From: Nicotiana tabacum
Taxonomy: Eukaryota; Streptophyta; Magnoliopsida; Solanales; Solanaceae
Assembly: GCF_000715075.1 (NCBI RefSeq)
Contig: NC_134087.1
Location: forward strand, 185,039,276 to 185,103,275
DNA length: 64,000 nucleotides
Direction: 5' to 3'
Positions 1 through 10,760 of the stretch are shown piece by piece. Within the stretch, counting starts at the first letter, position 1, and each line of letters begins with the position of its first letter. Both the position numbers and the translations under genes were made by a program. The notes beneath the pieces are model-generated. The model did not search any database, had not been told where the DNA came from, and was given only the letters and a program-made list of their open reading frames with translations.

Positions 1-195
1 TCAAATGAATAAATCATTATAACAATAATTTGGAAAATATTTATTGGAGATTTTATGAATATAAGGGGAGAAAATAATTCTATTTAAACCCTTAAAATTT
101 ATGGAAAAATTTATAAAAACCTTGTGCATACTTATATATGCTATTTTGAAGGAATTTATGCATATTTAAAATATATAGGAAAAAATTGGGTATCA
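1..195 (-). repeat. Ogre-1 3' LTR, first 195 bp only
   Basis: This is the 5' tip of the left-hand (3') LTR, cut by the window edge. It matches about 17070-17270 with a few substitutions and ends in TATCA at 195, where the similarity stops abruptly. Confidence 0.9.
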
Positions 196-215
196 ATAGC
201 TGTCCTTCTTTACCC
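196..215 (-). other. Ogre-1 polypurine tract
   Basis: Immediately inside the 3' LTR, the minus strand is purine-rich (AAAGAAGGACAG core). This is the expected position of the plus-strand priming tract. Confidence 0.55.
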
Positions 216-559
216 GGGAAGGATGAAAGAGTTTTCGGGTAAAGAAATAATGACCAATTTTGACCGGATGGGATGTTTCAAAAGACGGAGGCCGAACTCT
301 AGTTTTCGAGTTGCCTACATATCCCTGGTTTTACAGGAATCAGGTCATGTGTAGTTCTGGATTCACCTGCGGATTATGCCGATGAAATTATTGTAAGAAC
401 GAACACGAGATGTGGAAGCAGCTATGATGAGTGGTTAAGGCTCAGGACGGTCGGAGGGAACTGAAGCGAGATTTCTCCTGCTAGGATAGCGGTTATTTGT
501 TGATTACCTGCAGATAAAAGATGCTACAAACGTATTTGCGAAAATTTAAACATGATGCA

Positions 560-815
560 AATTTCCTTGGACCATGAAGGTTGTCTTCGGACGGTTAAAG
601 ATGACGTCCTTGGACCATGACATCCTAGGCCTTGAATTGTTTAATGAGGGATTCGCAGGCCATGAAATGATGTTCTCGGGCCATGAAAATGGTGCCTCCG
701 AACCATGACGCCTTTGAATAATGATATGCAAGTTCGAGAGGTCCTTAGGCCATGGCATGGTGTCTTCCGGCTATGAGGATGGTGCCTTTAGACTATGACA
801 CCTTTTGACAGATTG
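560..815. repeat. Degenerate CCATGA-type short repeats in Ogre-1 3' UTR
   Basis: The words GGACCATGA, GGCCATGAA and GACTATGA recur roughly every 30-40 bp beside GGTGCC or GGTGTC. It looks like an old tandem array and abuts the hairpin array at 854. No coding function is seen. Confidence 0.45.
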
Positions 816-853
816 GCGATGTTTTAGCACATGATATGCAATAATATGATGTA

Positions 854-1440
854 ACAAGACAAGGCTTAGTCTTGTGAAGTTGAGGGCAAAGCTTAGCCCG
901 AAAGAGGAGAAACTAGAAAGTGCTGGAGAGACAGCGCTTAGTCTCGGTGAAAGAATGTAAATTGGAGGCTTAGTCCCATGCAGATGGAAGGTAGATCTTA
1001 GCCTTATGCAAATATGGAGGCAGGGCTTAGCCTCATGCAAGGTATGGAGGTAAGGATCAGCCTCATGTAAATATGGAGTGAGGGATTAGACTCATGCAAG
1101 ATTGAAGACAGAGCTTAGTCTCATGCAAAGAGAAGGCAGTGCTTAGCCCTATGCAAATATGGAGGTAGAGCTTAACCACATGCAAGATTCGGGACATGGC
1201 TTAGTCCCATTCAAATGAAAGGCAGTGCTTAGCCTTATGCAAATATGGAGGTAGGGTTTAGCCTCAATACAAGATTGGAGACAGGGCTTAGTCTCATGCT
1301 ACTGTGGAATCAAAGAATAGACTCATGCAAATATGGAGTCAGAGATTAGACTCATACAAATGTGGAGTCAAAGATAAGACTCATACAAATATGGAGTCAG
1401 AGATTAGACTCATACAAATGTGGAGTCAATTCTTAGACTC
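854..1440 (-). repeat. Tandem array of about 20 short hairpins in Ogre-1 3' UTR
   Basis: The unit is about 28-32 bp with a frequent spacer like ATGCAAATATGG. Each unit contains a 4-7 bp stem around an 8-nt loop of the type ANNGNTTA. Clean examples are ACAAGAC/GTCTTGT (854-860/869-875), GAGAC/GTCTC (928-932/941-945), GAGGC/GCCTC (1017-1021/1030-1034), GGGAC/GTCCC (1191-1195/1204-1208), AAGGC/GCCTT (1219-1223/1232-1236) and GAGTC/GACTC (four copies between 1336 and 1440). Both stem arms change together between units while the loop stays similar. Some units are imperfect (for example 1047-1064 has a G-U type pair, 1307-1324 a mismatch). Ogre 3' UTRs are known to be rich in tandem repeats; the covariation is what I see here. 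Confidence 0.85.
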
Positions 1441-1821
1441 ATGCAAAGAGAGAATAGCAGATAAAGGTAGAGTATATCTTAGTTAGGTTATGTTCAACAT
1501 CTAACGGCCGGATGGATGGTGAATTTGCTTTGTGTACGAATGCTATCGTCAAATATGTTAGCGTTCAAAGAAAAATTGTAAGTTTCATGAGGGAAGGTTG
1601 GTTCTTGCTTCGTCTACCAGCATTGCTCTGCTCTGCTCTGGAAGCCCCCTTCAAGTTCCCCTAGGTAGCACCTGATTGTTATGAAAAAAAATAGAATTTT
1701 CGAAAAACATGCATTCATTGATAAAATAGGATTGTTTTGGAAGTGTATTGATATATCAAGTAACTTTTGATGAACTGGCGATTGTGACACATTTCAAAGG
1801 CATTGCAGCTCTCTTATATTG

Positions 1822-2032
1822 GAATTTTGAGGGTCCTCCTCAAAATTCTGCCGTAGTTTGGTAGATGATTTTTAACCGTTTGCGGATGGCAGACCTTGCT
1901 AAATCTTCTTTGGAATTTTGAGAATCCTTCTCAAAATTCTGTCCCAGCTCTTGACTAACGACTGACTTCCTAGCATGTGATGGCGTTGGTTGGACTTTCT
2001 TCGAAATTTTGAGGACCCTCCTTAAAATTCTG
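1822..2032 (-). repeat. Three larger hairpins spaced about 91 bp in Ogre-1 3' UTR
   Basis: Near-palindromes start at about 1822, 1912 and 2003. The first two are 11-bp stems GAATTTTGAGG/CCTCAAAATTC and GAATTTTGAGA/TCTCAAAATTC with 5-nt loops. The third is similar with one wobble position. The stem difference between copies one and two is compensatory. Confidence 0.7.
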
Positions 2033-2141
2033 CCCTAGTTTCTGCTTTTGGGGAAATGAAAATTTTATTATGATATGATCGAACCTATAAGGCTTCCTAC
2101 GTATCCCCTCTTAAATGGAAATCAGGTCAAACATAGTTCAA

Positions 2142-2399
2142 TTAAATCAGAAAAGAAATGTGAGATAGATTGATTAGTTTTGGCCTGATTTCTCCATCCA
2201 TTTCTGCAAGTATGAGTGCTCCTCCTGTCAGGACCATATGAACTATGTATGGACCTTGCTAGTTGGGAGAGAATTTCCCTTTGGCTTCATCCTGATGCGG
2301 GAAGATCTTCTTCAATACCAGCTTCCCCGGTGCGAACTATCTTGGTTTGACCTTTTTATTGAAAGCTCTGGACATTCTGTTCTGATACAGTTGGCCATT
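2142..2399 (-). pseudogene. Ogre-1 integrase C-terminal tail
   Basis: Translated on the minus strand from the deletion junction at about 2400, this reads NGQLYQNRMSRAFNKKVKPR, then FAPGKLVLKKIFPHQ and KGKFSPN, and later GGALILAEMDGE. These are standard words of the Tat/Ogre integrase C-terminal domain. Two in-frame stops interrupt it, after KPR and after SPN. It lies in a different frame from the RT fragment it abuts. The integrase zinc finger and DDE core are absent, so it cannot act as an integrase. Confidence 0.85.
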
Positions 2400-3017
2400 A
2401 GGAGTTCATGCTTGGCGTAATTATCGATCAGGATGTGTATATTTGGTAGTGGGAAGTCGTTTTTGGGACTTGCTCTATTTAAATCCTGATAATCAACACA
2501 TACCCTAACCTTCCCATCCTTCTTCAGAACTGGCACGATGTTAGCTAACCAGGTTGGGTATTCAACCATCCTGAGAACTTTGGCTTTGATTTGCTTGGTA
2601 ACTTCATCCTTGATCTTCAAACTCATGTCTGGTCTGAATTTTCTGAGTTTCTTCTTGACTGGTAGCCACATGGGATTGGTAGGCAACTTATGAGCTACTA
2701 TAGATATGCTCAAACCGGTCATATCGTCATACGACCATGCGAAGATATCCTCATATTCCTTTAGAAAATGGGTGTACTCTTCCTTTTTTGTTTGTGACAA
2801 ATTAATGCTGATGTAGGTCTCTTTGATGGTCTCGGCGTCTCCCAAATTTACTGTTTCTATTTCGTCCATGTTGGATTTAGGCTTGTTCTCAAAATTCTCA
2901 ACTTCCCTGACAATTTCCTTGGGTATCTCATCTTCTTTCTCTGAGTCACTACTCACATTTTATGTTGCTTCATTACATGTCATAGTCACTGGTTCATCAG
3001 AAAAAGTAATAATAACA
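2400..3017 (-). pseudogene. Ogre-1 reverse transcriptase, N-terminal part
   Basis: An acidic linker (SDSEKEDEIPKEIV) leads into the conserved block EYEDIFAWSYDDMTGL. Next come the RT entry motifs KLRKFRPDMSLKIKDEV, YPTWLANIVPVLKKDGKVR and CVDYQDLNRASPKNDFPLPN. These identify a Tat/Ogre RT. The sequence stops at AKHELL, before the YxDD catalytic loop, and is joined straight to integrase-tail sequence. RNase H and the integrase core are missing. An in-frame stop occurs just upstream, near 2957. Intact Ogre pols are much longer, so this is a deletion derivative. Confidence 0.9.
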
Positions 3018-3194
3018 CTGTAGAAGGGAAAAGTATAAAAATACTAATGAATAATGATAAAGGATAAATACATTTGACTAAAACTGAGAAAATTGTTCAA
3101 ACAAAGCTTGGCTCGGTGGATCGAGCATTTATTTCAAAACAAAATTGCAGAAAAATTTAAATGCCTAGAACAGCTACAAATTCTACCAAGCTAC
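3018..3194 (-). other. Ogre-1 intron between protease/G-patch and RT
   Basis: On the minus strand there is a donor CTGG|GTAG at 3195/3194 and an acceptor CTTTTCCCTTCTACAG ending at 3018, preceded by pyrimidine- and AT-rich sequence. The length is 177 bp, a multiple of three. Removing it keeps the reading frame from the RARRVPG motif into the SDEPVTMTCNEAT motif typical of Ogre pol. Inside it the frame has stops. An intron in this position is a known peculiarity of Ogre elements. Confidence 0.75.
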
Positions 3195-3859
3195 CCAGGG
3201 ACTCGACGGGCTCGGGATGGTGTGGCGGTCCAGTTTTTGAGAATAACTCCCTTTGCCATAGTCTGAATAGAGAGGCCTTTTTCCTCTTTCTCCTCAATTA
3301 TGGCACTGCAGTCCATATCCTTATTTTCCAAGAACAGGTCCTTCAACCCAGCTAGTGCTTCTTCTTCAGTAGTTCCCCATATTGTGTCTGCCTGATGGAA
3401 AGCTTGTTCCAAATGGGGTACCGGTTGCTCAAGAGGGTAATACGGTCCACGCTATGGAGGCGACCACTCCTTGTACTCTTGCCATGTATAGTGGTACCCT
3501 AGCCCAAAGGTGGTGCCATGATTTTTCAACCGTACCAGCTTGGTGATACCTTAGAGGTTCTTTCCCAACCCTTTGTCGGGTTCGTATCCAAACCATGCTA
3601 GTATGCTTTCTATTTTATTACTCCACCATTTATCCTTCTCGACGGTACTGACCCGTTTAATATGATGATAGGTTTCCCCTCCTAGCCTCCTTCTATGTCC
3701 AATGGTCGGGATGGTTTGACTAGTGTAGATGGGGGTACTTCCATCTCCGTGAATTATATGGGGCTGGTATGTCAAGCACTTGGAATTCAATGTTGAACCA
3801 AGTTGGTCCCATCTGCAAGCAAAGGTTGATTTCCCCGATTGTGGCCCTCTAGGACCCAT
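3195..3859 (-). pseudogene. Ogre-1 pol linker and G-patch-like region
   Basis: Two same-frame stretches, 3551-3859 and 3195-3412, carry the conserved Ogre words WWSNKIESILAWFGYEPDKG, GKNLQG, EQAFHQADTIWG and ILKNWTATPSRARRVPG. The segment around GYEPDKGLGKNL resembles the G-patch-like stretch normally found between protease and RT. A stop at 3551-3553 and others before 3412 break it. It is frameshifted relative to gag-protease upstream. Confidence 0.8.
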
Positions 3860-3881
3860 AGAAAGCCTTCATATTCATGTT

Positions 3882-4304
3882 TCAGGTCCGTATTTCATGG
3901 AAACCTTTATCCAACCTTTTCAGGATGTCCAACGGACAAATGTTTAGACTTGAACCTCCATCAACTAGGACCCTGGCAATGAAATTGTCTTCAAATTGTA
4001 CCGTAATGTGCAATGCTCGATTGTGATTCAAACTTTCGGACAGCAGCTCATCTTCGTGGAAGATAATCTTATGGCTCTCCAACACGTGACCGACCATGTT
4101 GGCCATTTCTCCACCACTGATATTATTTGGTACATAAGCCTCGCTCAGTACTTTCATTAAGGCATTCTTGTGTACCTCTGAATTCTGTAATAACAAAAGG
4201 ATAGATATCTGAGCAGTGACTTTGTTCAGGTGATCAACAACAGAATACTCTTTCTCCTGTACTTTCCTCCACATGTAATCCAATCCTGTCTCAATGACAG
4301 GCTG
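3882..4304 (-). pseudogene. Ogre-1 aspartic protease
   Basis: Same frame as gag, just after an in-frame TAG at 4305-4307. The catalytic motif is VLVDGGSSLNICPL, with the aspartate codon at about 3960-3962. Ogre proteases carry this DGGSS variant instead of the usual D-S/T-G. The protein would cleave the gag-pol precursor. The frame is lost shortly after RTxFHEIRT-like sequence near 3882, where a frameshift leads into the linker region. Confidence 0.8.
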
Positions 4305-4307
4305 CTA

Positions 4308-5828
4308 AGCAGTGGCATCCTTACTTGAACCTCCTAGTTGTTCAAATGTGTAGACTCTTCTAGTCATCCCTTGTGCGATGTCAAATTCCTCTATCTTAGT
4401 CTTCCCTTTTCGCCGAGCCTTGGCGACATAATACCAAGGTAACGCTTTTGAGTTGAATGGAGGTGTGGTTGACATCGTCACAGTGAAAGGTGTGACCACT
4501 TCTACTTCAAATGGAGTGGAGGTGGCTACGAGCAGAGCTACTTCCACCTCGAATGGAACTGATGCAGTTACCTCAACATCAATAGGTGCTTGAGTGTGCA
4601 CTACGATAGGAGTGAGTGTAACTACAACCTTAAAGTCATCACCTTCTCGGATAAGCCTGATTGACCCCTCAGGGTCCCATTCCTCATTTGTTTCTATAAC
4701 GTGTACACCGTCACCTCTAAGATCATGGAGGGGATTGTTGCGAACATTAGGTGCAGCTTTCTTCGCTTGTATGACCTTGTTGTCAATGAGTGTCTGGATC
4801 TTATCCTTCAATGTTCGGCACTCAACAGTGGTATGCCCTTTTATACCGGAGTAGTATGCGCGGGTTTTATTTGGATTGACCCATTGGGATGTATTTTCTA
4901 GCGCCACGGTGGGAATAGGAGTGACGTAACCTGTGGCCTTTAACCTTTCATACAATTGGTCAATGGGCTCAGCAATGGCGGTGTATTGTATGGGTGGCTT
5001 GCGGTCGAAGTTGGGTCTTGGTCTTGGATAGTTTTGGCGATTTGCTGGTGATTGGAAGTGGGATGGTTGGGAATTGTAGTTATGAAGAACGGTGGCTGGT
5101 TGGGAATATCTGGGAGATGAAGGCTGATATGTAGGTGGTGATGCTTGGTATATGGGTGGAGGTGTTTGGTATGTGGGTGGAGGTGTTTGATAGGTGGGTG
5201 GAGGTGTCTGGTAGGTGGGTGGAGGTGTTTGGTATGTGAGTGGAGTTTTTCAGCCTTGGGCTACAATTACTGCCCCAACATCTCTCTTCTTTGATATGCC
5301 ACCTGATTGAAGTGCCTTATTTGTGGCTTGCAGTGCCTCGAAATTTGTTACCATCCCGCTCTTGACTCCTTCCACGATCTTTTTCTCGAGCTTGATGATA
5401 TCAGAGAATTTGTGATTTTCGATGACCATCAGTCTCTCATAGTATTGTGGATCCTGTGCTCTGACGACGAATTTATTCATTTGTTCTTCATCCAAAGCGG
5501 GCCTGACCTTGGCGGCTTCCGACCTCCAACGAGTAGCATATTCACAGAAAGTCTCAGTAGGTTTCTTCTTGAGATTCTGAATGTAGAAGACATCAGGTGC
5601 ATTTTCTGTGTTGAACCTGAACTGGTCCATGAAATCTGACACTATGCTTACCCAATTGGACCATTTCTTGGTATTTTGGCTGATATACCAAGACAATGCG
5701 TCCCCAGTAAGGCTCCTTATAAAGAGCTTCATTCGAATCTTTTCATCTTTTCCAACCACAACAAGCTTGTCACAGTAGGTCCTTAGGTGGACCCTCGGAT
5801 CACCTATACCATCAAACATTTCGAACAT
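4308..5828 (-). pseudogene. Ogre-1 gag capsid and C-terminal region
   Basis: The core shows the retrotransposon gag pattern: DGIGDPRVHLRTYCDKL, LFIRSLTGDALSWY, FMDQFRFN and KPTETFCEYATRWRSEAAKV. A single in-frame TGA at 5250-5252 is followed, in the same frame, by a proline-rich linker, then CRTLKDKIQTLIDN and EEWDPEGSIRLIREGD, which are Ogre gag C-terminal motifs. YYSGIKGHTTVECRTLK sits where a zinc knuckle might be, but it lacks the full CCHC pattern. It would form the virus-like particle shell. Only two point stops separate gag from protease, which suggests fairly recent decay. Confidence 0.88.
5155..5245 (-). repeat. 24-bp minisatellite coding a proline-rich gag linker
   Basis: Four near-identical 24-bp units (GGTGGGTGGAGGTGTTTGG type) translate on the minus strand as repeated TPPPTYQ-like peptides. 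It lies in frame with gag, just after the TGA at 5250. Confidence 0.75.
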
Positions 5829-6612
5829 GGGAGGTTTGTACCCTCATGGAAATTCCACATCGAGTTGTATGCAAAGATCTTTTGTAGTTCAAACCTTTTA
5901 TTCCTCTATCGCTTTCAACACCTTGAACTCGGCTTGTCAATTTCTTGAGTTCTTTGGCCATGTTCTTAATGAGCAGGTCCTCTTCGAAGGATTCCGATGC
6001 ACAGATGATTGGCTGGGTAGACTGTGGTATAGTTTCCACGTATATGGGTTGCTCTGATGGATGCCAGGAACTTGGGTATAGTGATGGTCATTGGTGGAAT
6101 TTTACGGATCGGGAATGAGTGGTGGTGTATTTTGAGGAGTAAGGTAAGTGGTGGTTAGTGGGTACGGGATTGGTTGGTGCTGTTATGGTGGAGTTGGTAT
6201 CGGCAATGGATTGATATTTTGTGGTGGAGTTGCGTATTGATTTGGTATGGTAGGATTTTACGGCAGTTAATTTTGTGTATTTTGAGGAGGTGTTGGTTTT
6301 TTTTGCGTTATGTTGGTGGATATCAGGGACATTGAGGGTGAGTGATAAGTTTGCTAGGTTGCAGAGCTGCTCAAGTTCTCCTTGCAGTTCTAGTATCTTT
6401 TGTCCAAATCTCAAAACTAGGTCATTCGGGGCCGGAGTACTACGGCCATCGGAAGTCTCTGTGTTCTCAATGTTTTCTTTTCGTATTCCACTTAAGCGTC
6501 CATCTTTGCTTTCCCTCTGCTTTTTGTGTTGCTTGAAGGAGGAGGAGGAGGTGGAGGGCCTCTAAATCTGGTATGATATGTTGATGAGGCCAATATGGAT
6601 GAACTAACCTAT
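5829..6612 (-). pseudogene. Ogre-1 gag N-terminal region, frameshifted
   Basis: A coiled-coil-like stretch (LRFGQKILELQGELEQLCNL) around 6340-6414 is followed by low-complexity Thr/Ser/Pro-rich sequence. Then comes IKNMAKELKKLTSRVQGVES around 5930-5990. This order fits the N-terminal half of Ogre gag. Several frameshifts separate it from the capsid part, one close to 5830. The start codon is not certain. Confidence 0.6.
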
Positions 6613-6904
6613 GGGGATGGGAATAATAACAAAAAATAAACAAAACAAAAAGGTAACAAGTTAGTAGGGATCTTGAAATGTTTGAAGTATTTAAACACAT
6701 ATAGCGAGATATAAACTCGTATCCTAATTTGGGAGCTTCGTTGTGCCCGAGGTAGGCCTAGCGAGAAATAAATTTGGATAACTTCAAATGCCGATACATG
6801 CTTCATTTATAAAAGTAGACGAATCCAAAAACGACACTAACATAATAATAAAACAAGTCACTACTGGCACTTGGCCTTATTACATTTTAAGAAAAATAAG
6901 TAAA
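6613..6904. other. Spacer between Ogre-1 ORF1 and gag
   Basis: AT-rich, no coding signal recognised. It lies between the ORF1 stop and the gag N-terminus. Confidence 0.5.
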
Positions 6905-8518
6905 TCTAATCTATTTGGTCCTAGAAGGACCTTCCCCAGATTCGATCTTCCGGACTCCATCAAACAGATCTCCTATTCGCGCAGTCCTAGCAGCAAGTAG
7001 GCCCAAGCCAAATGTCCTCCCTCGACTCCTTCAGCATTCTGACAGTTTTCAATCCTTTTTAGGACTTTGCCCTCCAGTTCCACTATTCATCGCTCCAGGT
7101 ATTCCAGTTTTCTGTTGGAAATGACTGCCATCTCTTTCCATTCCTCAATCAACTTCACGTTCCTCTCATGTATCTCCCGATGCTCATTCTCAAAGTCGTG
7201 GACCCTCTTACGTAGTCAGTTGTATTTGACTTGGGCTTTAGCTTTCTCATCTATGATTTTGTTCCCTCGACCAGTCCCCGGTGTCACCATTCCTTTCAGA
7301 TTGTCTTCCAACCATGTAGGGTATAGAGGCTCGCACCTCGCGTGATATGTGTTTATTTCCACAATGATTTTGCAGTGCCACATGTGCTGAGCTTGGCACT
7401 TGTAAGGTATGTCATCATCTTAGAAATCCGCCCTGAAATGACTCATCTTGACAACCCTTGGTACAACCTGTTTTCTGTCCGCTTGTCTCATAACTCGCAT
7501 AGGGACATATGGATATATCCCTCTCTACCCTATCAACACCAAATGTGGAGCATCCCTAGACATGATAATGAATTTGTCCGTTGGAAACCATTCAACCATC
7601 CACTGCACCTGTTCCTCGGTCGGATTGTCAAAGAACTCTACCCATTCGCTGGCACTTTTTGGCTGAGCAAATATGTCCAGAATGTAGGTCATCTACTTAG
7701 GGTGATGGAAAGAAATGTGGTCGTTCCAAGTCCTTCGCGTAAATTCTTGGCGACAGCGACCCTTTTGGAGATGTTCCAACAACCATAACTTCAGCAATAA
7801 GTTATAGCCCTCGAAATGTTGGACCCCTCTTTGACAGTGTTCCAGGGCCCTGTAGATATCAGCTATGATCATGGGGACTATTGTATATGTCTGTCCATTA
7901 ATCCTCTCCATCAAAGTTTTGGCGACCATGGCCAACCTAGTGTGGATTCTTCCCTTTTACATTGGGAACACTATCAGCCCTAGGAAGCACACAATGAACA
8001 CGAACACTCTATGGTGGATGTGACCCAGTGAAGTGAGGGCGATCTCATCATGATAAGTGCAGAAAGACTTGTTGTAGCCATACCTCTCGTAGAGATATTC
8101 GAAAGGTATGTAGGAGTCCTTTAGGCACACTAGGTCGACATTCTTTTTCAGCCCCATCATCTTCAAAAATCCCCTGCCTGTACGGTTTTTCGGCACCAAA
8201 AACCCCGGGACTGTCCCAAGTCAACCCTGCAAGCCCTCCTATTTCCTCTAGGAGTGGTGTCATTTCTATGTCACTGAAACAGAACATAGCTCTTTCACTA
8301 TCCCAGAATAAGGTGGAAGCCTCGATCAATTTGTTGTTTGGTTCAATATCTAGGAGGGAAGGCAAGTTACCCAGGTACTTTTTCACATGCTTCTTGTCAC
8401 TTGAGGAAAGATCTTCCCACCAATCTAGCAACAATAGAGGGATAATGCTAACCATGCCGAATCCGGGGACCTCATGCCTCATTTTCTGTAAAACAAAAGG
8501 GTTAGGCCTTACCCCCAC
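6905..8518 (-). pseudogene. Ogre-1 ORF1 (plant-mobile-domain-like protein upstream of gag)
   Basis: The N-terminal part (8048-8518) contains VRPNPFVLQKMRHEVPGFG, LLDWWEDLSS, YLGNLPSLLDIEPNNKLIEA and FSDIEMTPLLEEIGGLAG. This is the conserved signature of the extra ORF that distinguishes Ogre elements. It continues in another frame at 7693-8199 (DEIALTSLGHIHHR, PMIIADIYRALEHC, YNLLLKLWLLEHLQ). It then runs through 7340-7650 (QVQWMVEWFPTDKF, YPYVPMRVMRQADRKQV). It ends in a charged, probably coiled-coil C-terminus with GDLFDGVRKIESGEGPSRT near 6915-6990. At least one frameshift and several stops break it. Its function is unknown; similarity to the plant mobile domain family is from memory. Confidence 0.82.
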
Positions 8519-9180
8519 CGGACTCGACTATTTATATATTTATGATCAGCATATCAACATTTAGTCCTCCAAATTAATGCACAAAACGTGGTTGCGTTCG
8601 TTGGGATTATGGAAAACCCGGTGGACTTTGGATAAGGCTTATCTTAAAGGATCATTATATGAATAACATAACTGATCCGACTAGGTTTGACCATGATGCA
8701 TGTACAATTTGAATAGAGTAAGGTTTCTAAGGGGTTTTAGACTGGTACCCTCAAGCAGACAACTTGAGGGGGAAGGCACAGAACTGTCCACTGCACCGCT
8801 GATCGACTGATTTTACCGCAAATAAGCCTTTCCGAATTTAATGGAAATAAATAGGAAGAGCGCAACCACTGATTAAAGCGTTGCGATAGGATTTGAGACG
8901 TACGAGTGGAATATGATGTGGTGCATGATTTATGCAGCAGTTAATAACATGTATGCAAGTATTTTCACGTAGGAAAAAATAAATACAGCATTTAAATAAT
9001 TTAAAAGATAGTTAAAGAACAAGGAAAACAAAGAGACAAGTCAGCTTTCAAGGTAATAAAGAAATCATAAATGCTTGAAAAAATAGACAGTTAAATTCAG
9101 ATAAGGAAGCAGGATACGGGATAAGCATGCTTGGACTAATTTGTAAAAGACAAGTTTGTTATAGTAAGATCCTAAAAATA
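8519..9180 (-). other. Ogre-1 untranslated leader
   Basis: About 660 bp between the primer site and ORF1. No open frame or other structure recognised. Confidence 0.6.
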
Positions 9181-9198
9181 TCCCCAGCGGAGTCGCCA
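9181..9198 (-). promoter_or_regulatory. Ogre-1 primer binding site, tRNA-Arg type
   Basis: The minus strand reads TGGCGACTCCGCTGGGGA directly after the LTR end CGACAGCA. This 18-mer is the tRNA-Arg-complementary site typical of Ogre elements and fixes the 3' edge of the 5' LTR at 9199. Confidence 0.92.
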
Positions 9199-10239
9199 TG
9201 CTGTCGCGCCCCCTTTTTCCCTCCCCTTTTTGACGGGGGGAAGAGGTTCGAGTTTTGACATTCACAGAATGTAATGACTCATTTCCTTTTGGGAATTGGG
9301 TATTCGAAGAGTCGCCACCTAACGGGTTAGGGTATGTTAGGGCACCTAGAGCGATTAACTCTGAGTTGGTTTGCATTACCAGAGATTAGGGTAAGGGCTC
9401 GAAGTAACCTCGAGGGGAAGGTGCTAGGCATCCCTCTTGGTCCACAACTGTGGGTCCCGACCGAACATATATTTAAAAATTAGTCCATATAAATAGTTGA
9501 ATCAAATAAGTTGCAAGTAAAGCATATTAGATAACTCTAGTGGCAAGATAAAGGTTTAAACAAGATTAAATAGAGAGAGAGGATTTGGTAAAGAGGGGTC
9601 CTAGGTTGTTTATCCTATTGGATCACCCCACGCAATGTCCGGTAAATACTCTTCAATGAGGGGCTACACGTGACATTAATGCGTAGTCATCATATCCCAT
9701 GTCTACCCTTCCCATCCCCTTATTGTTCATGCAAGGTGAGTGTTTGGTCACTGATTCCTATTGTGTGCTGCTACCTGTCCCTTCTTAATGGTCCCGAAGG
9801 AGGTTAGGACATCTACCTATAGGTAGTTCTAGACGTACCCTTAAGGTTTAGAAAAGAGAAAACTCTAAAGTGACAGTCAAAACATTTAGGACTTTCACAT
9901 ATAATGGGAGCAAATAAAAGGCTCACAGTTTCCTCATAAAGTAAACATACAAGCAGCACGACTCAAACACAATTAAGGTCATTATTAATTAATGTCCTAA
10001 ACCAGGATATCTATGTGAATATGCAGAAACAGACAAAACTTTTATACCCAGAAGTTATAACCTAGTAGTTACCTAGGGACTCTTTTTTTTAAAAGCTTAT
10101 AGGGATCAGAAACGTTAAACGATAGAAATAGCTTCAGGGAAATGTAGTTTTTTTTTTAAAATGCCCTAAGGCTTGCCTATATGTAGTACTGGTATCTATG
10201 TTAATGCAGAAACAAACAGATTTTTTGAAATAGACTCCT

Positions 10240-10760
10240 TTAATACCTATGGGCATGATATCTAATGAGATTGAGGCAATTGTGAAAGGGTTTGTTTCAG
10301 GAAATGTTTAACACTTAATAAGACCAGTTTTTAAAAAAATAATGAGGTGTAGTGAAGTTGATTTATTAGGCCGAATTAAATTATCAGACAGTATTGCGAG
10401 TAGAATCCCTATAGGCATGATGTCTAGGTGGATTACTAATTTTAATCGATTTGCAGCAACATACATGAATGCTCATTAAAACTGAATTGGAATTGAGTCC
10501 TATAGGCATGACATCTACCAATTTAAGACATGATTGTTTGGAACCTATAAACATGGTTTCTAACATGACAAAATGCAGAACCTTGGGAACATGATTTCTA
10601 CTTGATGCAAACGAAATTAGAAATGAGATCCTATAGGCATGATTTTTATTAGGCAAAGCAATCAGTTTTAAAAGAGTAAAACCCTACGAGCATGGAGTAA
10701 AGCAGGCAGATTTTAAAAATAAGATCCTAAGAGCAGGATTTCTACCCATATTACCCCATA
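10240..10760. repeat. Degenerate CCTATAGGCATGAT repeats inside the Ogre-1 LTR
   Basis: Variants of CCTATAGGCATGATxTCTA recur about every 50-65 bp (near 10245, 10410, 10500, 10545, 10590, 10632, 10680, 10725). An old, decayed tandem array. Confidence 0.6.
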
